NCBI GenBank assembly: GCA_045598025.1
Contig: JAZLLH010000005.1
Span: 1 to 8,560, forward strand
Length of the DNA: 8,560 nucleotides
Direction of reading: 5' to 3'
DNA from: UBA1195 sp045598025
Lineage (GTDB): Bacteria > Bacteroidota > Bacteroidia > Bacteroidales > WCHB1-69
Below are positions 6,401 through 8,560 of the stretch, one piece after another. A program made the position numbers and the translations under genes. The notes beneath the pieces were generated by a model. That model was not told the origin of the DNA. It worked only from the letters and a program-made list of their open reading frames with translations, and did no database searches. The first letter of the stretch is position 1. The number at the start of each line of letters is the position of its first letter.

Positions 6401-7934
6401 TGTCCAAAATCCCCGTCTGGGAGGCTTTGTTCATTTTGAAGAAGCTAGTCTGGGAATCGGATATATCTTGACTGACTATCATATACATCATCAGGATATG
6501 CGCTTGATAGACACCGGATTTTTATTCGAAAATTTCTGTTTTACTGATGATTATGGTAATACAGGAAGCATGTCCGGAGTCGTGACCCATGAGCGTTTGA
6601 AGCATTTTGGCTTGGAGCTGGATGTGGATTTTGATCATGCCATGGTATTGAATACACAATATAAAGATAATGATCTGTTTTTCGGGAAAGCATTCGGGAG
6701 CGGTTCGGTACATCTGCATCAGCGCCCGCAGGGTGATTTCGTGATACAGGGCAATGTGCGGACGGAAAACCCGACCTATATTTCCATCTTATTGAACAGA
6801 AGCACAACCGTCAGTTCCCAGAATTCCTTTATTGTTTTTGAGAAACCTTATACCATGGAGACAGAGTTGGATACCATGGAAAATCCGAACAAAAAAGCAC
6901 ACATTACCGGAACCAATCTTATGTTGGATGTCAGTGCGACGCCGGATGCCACGGTGAAGGTGGTTCTGGACCCTTCCATTGGGGGAACCATTGTCGGCAG
7001 TGGAAACGGCGCCATTCGGATGGAGTTGTACAAAAACCGTCCGTTTGAAATGTTCGGCACCTACTTCCTGACAGACGGTACTGTGGATTTGGCTTTGGGA
7101 AACATTATCACGCGCACCCTCAAAGTTGAAAACGGGAGCGCCCTGTCCTGGAATGGCAAGCCCAGTGAAGGTCAGATGGATATCCGCGCTTCCTATTCGA
7201 CCAAGACCTCTATTACCAATCTGTTGAATGAATCTTCCCTGACTTCTTCCTACCGCTCCATTCCGGTATCCACCCTACTTTCTCTGAAAGGAAACCTGCT
7301 GAATCCGGAGTTCAATTTCAACATACGGATGGATGATGTGGACGAATCCATTCAGTCTATGGTATATAATGCGCTGGATACCACCGATAAGGAAGAAATG
7401 TTCCGCCAGGCTTTTTCTCTGATGCTGATCGGAAGGTTTGAAGCGGAGCAAAATAGCGGAAGTACGGTTAACTATGGAATTGGTTACTCCTTGAGCGAAC
7501 TGTTTTCCCACTATCTGCAGAAAATGATGTCCGCTTTGACCGACAATGTCAATCTGGGATTTCTGTACAAGCCCGGTGATGGCGGATACAACGGGGACGA
7601 GTACAATGTGCAGTTGTCTACCAATCTCATGGAAAACCGCTTGAGCATACAGGGTAGCCTGGATATATATGGAGACAACGGTTTTCAGGATGAACAGGCG
7701 GTGGCCGGCAATGTGGTCGGTGACATCATCGTGGAGTACAAAATCACCAGAGACGGCTCTTTGCGTATCAAAGTCTTCAACATGGCCAACTATTACGATG
7801 TTTTATCGTCTGTTTATACCGATGTGCCCTATTACCAGGGCATAGGTATCGCCTTTTCCAAGGATTTCAATACGCTGAAAGACCTGTTCCGGAGGAAGAA
7901 GAAAGACGCTCAGAAAAACACTGGACGGGAATAA
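3471..7934 (+). CDS. tamB: TamB-family translocation/assembly module protein (AsmA-like, DUF490 C-terminal domain)
   Basis: Encodes 1487 aa, normal for Bacteroidota TamB. An N-terminal membrane anchor at about residues 15-36 (ICIGILLFVAVVLFATGAIL, after a basic stretch) is followed by a long periplasmic region of short beta segments, as expected for a lipid-conducting beta-groove linking inner and outer membranes. The C-terminal TamB domain spans about residues 1070-1470: NPTYISILLNRS, VVLDPSIGGTIVGSG, FEMFGTYFLTDGTVDLALGN, and late YYQGIGIAFSKDF-LKDLFRRKKK. It ends in a lysine/arginine-rich tail. The start is TTG at 3471: the upstream frame has no ATG or GTG back to a TAG at 3387, and the next Met (residue 35) would delete the anchor. 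Family members work in envelope lipid transport and outer-membrane protein assembly, often with a BamA-superfamily partner; none is visible here. Last gene of the plus-strand run. The family is clear; orthology to E. coli TamB is inferred. Confidence 0.92.
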   Translation: MVSQFKRVFRIVSRICIGILLFVAVVLFATGAILMIPSVQTRCAQKAAGILSKELQTEIHIEKLRVNWNLDIVLQDFMIKDRHGEPMLGMDKLKVHLPVYHRRSRTLVFHRMKAERLLVYIAKYTGEPHPNIYFLADYFRSDNPKKGMRLLFKHSRLKDSRFEFFYESKWEADQDGLWNYRDIRLNDIQAAIKTLDINGKDIILDIKNLQLKEHSGFEMTHYQGNVLINDHKIYCENTRFECGNGTRTDVDFRFDFDHFSSFSDFYDSVYFRCSLRPSVIAMEDLKYFVPAFQSMDNRKYRLQGDVSDCLSELRIEDFRLSLNDSAYLSGNVYTKGLPDAENTIWNVRLDEACFPLAYLEGYGLPKGKKLHFPSCLKNMVCSSADGEFLGSFQDFEAAVRMRTNYGDVQAEGHYSGNYTLDFAADNLLLTQLLGKNPLRKMALQGHVSGEGKNIEEYRADIHELLIHENTINDLHINGDKEDERLTFHLSSRDTLLKAEVKGFSDMSDDGRNLYYANMDVEYADLSALCLFRPDSAVSVSMHGDVQMKGKNWNDMEGEISLKDAVYSQNGRNFPLRHWVANVQQATNAQGEVNIRLFSDVMMAECRGNIPYPEIPARIRQEVSCYLPHALSVQYSLPEGNPYWDLSLHMRKSFPLLEVLFPKFRYQGTLDLKASRIPDAAERLNLEMSSPLLLFGNTEFHQCHLEGIGNEESMDMIIHCGDVVWNHSDSLSNLQDVRLRAECHDDTVAFEIESGQDDGFSGPQVSLGGQVHFLESYADVHFQKGDLKFGKSVFAISPENRILLSEQQVRFRQCGFSSGEQSFVLDGTYSSRYPSRIQVDMHRLILSEFDVFMKPYHLSMDGMVDGNILVSGQDTSLKFSSNVEISNFVFNETSYGRLSGSADWEEHEQRIRIRAHLYPLEDATAVAALEGYYIPSEQQIDLKGNIQSFDLHMLEPYLTSFATHVEGLCSGELFYTGPVQNPRLGGFVHFEEASLGIGYILTDYHIHHQDMRLIDTGFLFENFCFTDDYGNTGSMSGVVTHERLKHFGLELDVDFDHAMVLNTQYKDNDLFFGKAFGSGSVHLHQRPQGDFVIQGNVRTENPTYISILLNRSTTVSSQNSFIVFEKPYTMETELDTMENPNKKAHITGTNLMLDVSATPDATVKVVLDPSIGGTIVGSGNGAIRMELYKNRPFEMFGTYFLTDGTVDLALGNIITRTLKVENGSALSWNGKPSEGQMDIRASYSTKTSITNLLNESSLTSSYRSIPVSTLLSLKGNLLNPEFNFNIRMDDVDESIQSMVYNALDTTDKEEMFRQAFSLMLIGRFEAEQNSGSTVNYGIGYSLSELFSHYLQKMMSALTDNVNLGFLYKPGDGGYNGDEYNVQLSTNLMENRLSIQGSLDIYGDNGFQDEQAVAGNVVGDIIVEYKITRDGSLRIKVFNMANYYDVLSSVYTDVPYYQGIGIAFSKDFNTLKDLFRRKKKDAQKNTGRE

Positions 7935-7955
7935 GAGCCTGCCCGGCAATTTCAG

Positions 7956-7990
7956 AAAAAAACGGCATCGGGTGAACGGAAATCACCGGA
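7956..7990 (-). terminator. Possible intrinsic terminator for the minus-strand gene at the right edge
   Basis: On the minus strand, GGTGA and TCACC (plus-strand 7983-7987 and 7971-7975) pair around a 7-nt loop, extendable past one C-C mismatch by two more pairs. A run of seven T (plus-strand A7 at 7956-7962) follows 5 bases after the extended stem. It lies 58 bases beyond the stop of the minus-strand gene. The stem is weak and the T-run is displaced, so this is tentative. Confidence 0.35.
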
Positions 7991-8019
7991 CTCCGTGAAC
8001 GGAGAGGAAACGGAACGGA
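7972..8019. repeat. Short direct repeats in the convergent spacer (GTGAACGGA x2, ACGGA x4)
   Basis: GTGAACGGA occurs at 7972-7980 and again at 7995-8003, 23 bp apart. The core ACGGA recurs at 8010-8014 and 8015-8019. The cluster sits between the ends of two convergent genes, at the point where base composition changes. No function is assigned. Confidence 0.5.
7991..8004. repeat. Small perfect hairpin CTCCG-TGAA-CGGAG
   Basis: A 5-bp GC-rich perfect stem with a 4-nt TGAA loop lies 56 bp after the tamB stop. It could stabilise the 3' end of the tamB mRNA or act as a transcription end signal, but on the plus strand it is followed by AGGAAACGG with no T-run, so it is not a canonical intrinsic terminator. 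It overlaps the second GTGAACGGA repeat. Confidence 0.4.
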
Positions 8020-8047
8020 AAAGGTAGGTGCGACATTTCGGCAGGTA

Positions 8048-8560
8048 TTATTCATTTTTCTTACCGCGTCGTTTGGCTTCAAGTATCGGCTTCTTATCGT
8101 ATTCCTGTTTCATTACAAACAGTTCTGTGCCTTCCTCAATAACAAACTTTCTGTTGTTTTTATAGAATGATAATAATTTGACTATATGTGGATTTGCGAA
8201 TTTATCATTGCTATTGTCAAAGTCATTCGTATGAATGAACAACTTCACGGATTCCCATTCGGCAGGCGAAATTGCTTTTTCACATTCACAATAACAATTC
8301 CACCACGCCTGTGTGGAAATGCTTCCAAAACTATGCCCAAATTTTTCCTTGCCAATTGTTATGGCGGCTTCCGTACTGAGCCACTCAAAGAAAAAGCGAT
8401 AAATAATCATCGTCTCTGACATTTCAAGCAACTTGTGATACTCGTCAAGATTAGAGCCAAAAGCCTTATGGAAAAATGAAGTTCCCCTGCCAATCTTACC
8501 TTTTGTGCTGTTGAGGATGGCTTGAATGGCTCGGATATATTTTCTATTCCAATGTACTCC
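8048..8560 (-). CDS. Uncharacterised low-GC protein, C-terminal part (runs off right edge)
   Basis: The minus-strand frame ending at the TAA at 8050-8048 is open all the way to 8560, giving at least 170 C-terminal residues. It continues upstream of the TTG at 8431 and the internal ATG at 8422, so neither is likely the true start. The visible part begins VHWNRKYIRAIQAILNSTKG, followed by RGTSFFHKAFG, LDEYHKLLEMSETMIIYRFFFEWL, AWWNCYCECEKAISPAEWE, IVKLLSFYKNNRKFV and a basic tail EAKRRGKKNE. It looks soluble, mainly helical and aromatic-rich, with no signal peptide or membrane segment in this part. I have a weak, unverified impression that similar stretches end some large radical SAM-type proteins of anaerobes; no diagnostic CxxxCxxC motif is in the window, so no function is assigned. 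G+C is about 39% against ~50% in neighbours, and it uses TTA TTA TCA in a row, codons avoided in glyS. This suggests recent acquisition. It converges on tamB. Confidence 0.75.
   Translation of the reverse strand, partial: GVHWNRKYIRAIQAILNSTKGKIGRGTSFFHKAFGSNLDEYHKLLEMSETMIIYRFFFEWLSTEAAITIGKEKFGHSFGSISTQAWWNCYCECEKAISPAEWESVKLFIHTNDFDNSNDKFANPHIVKLLSFYKNNRKFVIEEGTELFVMKQEYDKKPILEAKRRGKKNE

Noticed and set aside
7940..7948. TGCCCGGCA palindrome just after the tamB stop as a terminator
   Set aside because: The stem is only 3 bp with a 3-nt loop and has no T-run following on the plus strand.
8186..8419. 77-codon plus-strand open frame opposite the right-edge gene
   Set aside because: Codon-aligned antisense of a longer minus-strand frame that runs off the window and has coherent protein character; no domain seen.

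Overview
This window looks like a core-chromosome segment from a member of the Bacteroidota, most likely order Bacteroidales. The evidence is a single-chain glycyl-tRNA synthetase, a DUF4468-type secreted protein, a Bacteroidota-style ClpS, a very large TamB-family protein, and perfect matches to the Bacteroidota -7 promoter consensus TAnnTTTG upstream of both divergent genes at the left end. Sampled lines of the core genes run near 50% G+C. Genus cannot be assigned from what is visible.

Layout. Positions 1-412 (minus strand) hold the N-terminal 137 codons of an exported formylglycine-generating-enzyme/SUMF1-like protein that runs off the left edge. A 147-bp divergent intergenic region (413-559) separates it from a tight five-gene plus-strand run: glyS (560-2083), folA (2109-2600), a DUF4468-like exported protein (2608-3177), clpS (3178-3459) and a tamB-family gene (3471-7934). 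The gaps are 25, 7, 0 and 11 bp, so one transcript from the promoter before glyS is likely. After tamB comes a 113-bp convergent spacer (7935-8047) with short inverted and direct repeats. A minus-strand gene (8048-8560) then runs off the right edge. It is clearly lower in G+C (about 39%) and uses codons the core genes avoid.

Function. The putative operon mixes tRNA charging (GlyRS), one-carbon metabolism (DHFR), regulated proteolysis (ClpS) and cell-envelope biogenesis (TamB, perhaps with the exported DUF4468 protein). These roles do not form one pathway, so the grouping looks like a housekeeping cluster. The points most worth a second look are substitutions at normally conserved functional positions in DHFR (Trp22 to Cys, Arg44 to Glu in E. 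coli numbering) and in ClpS (the aspartate that contacts the N-degron amino group is Asn), the TTG start of tamB, and the compositional break at the right edge. I found no CRISPR array, insertion sequence, rRNA or tRNA gene, and nothing I can defend as a wholly new system.
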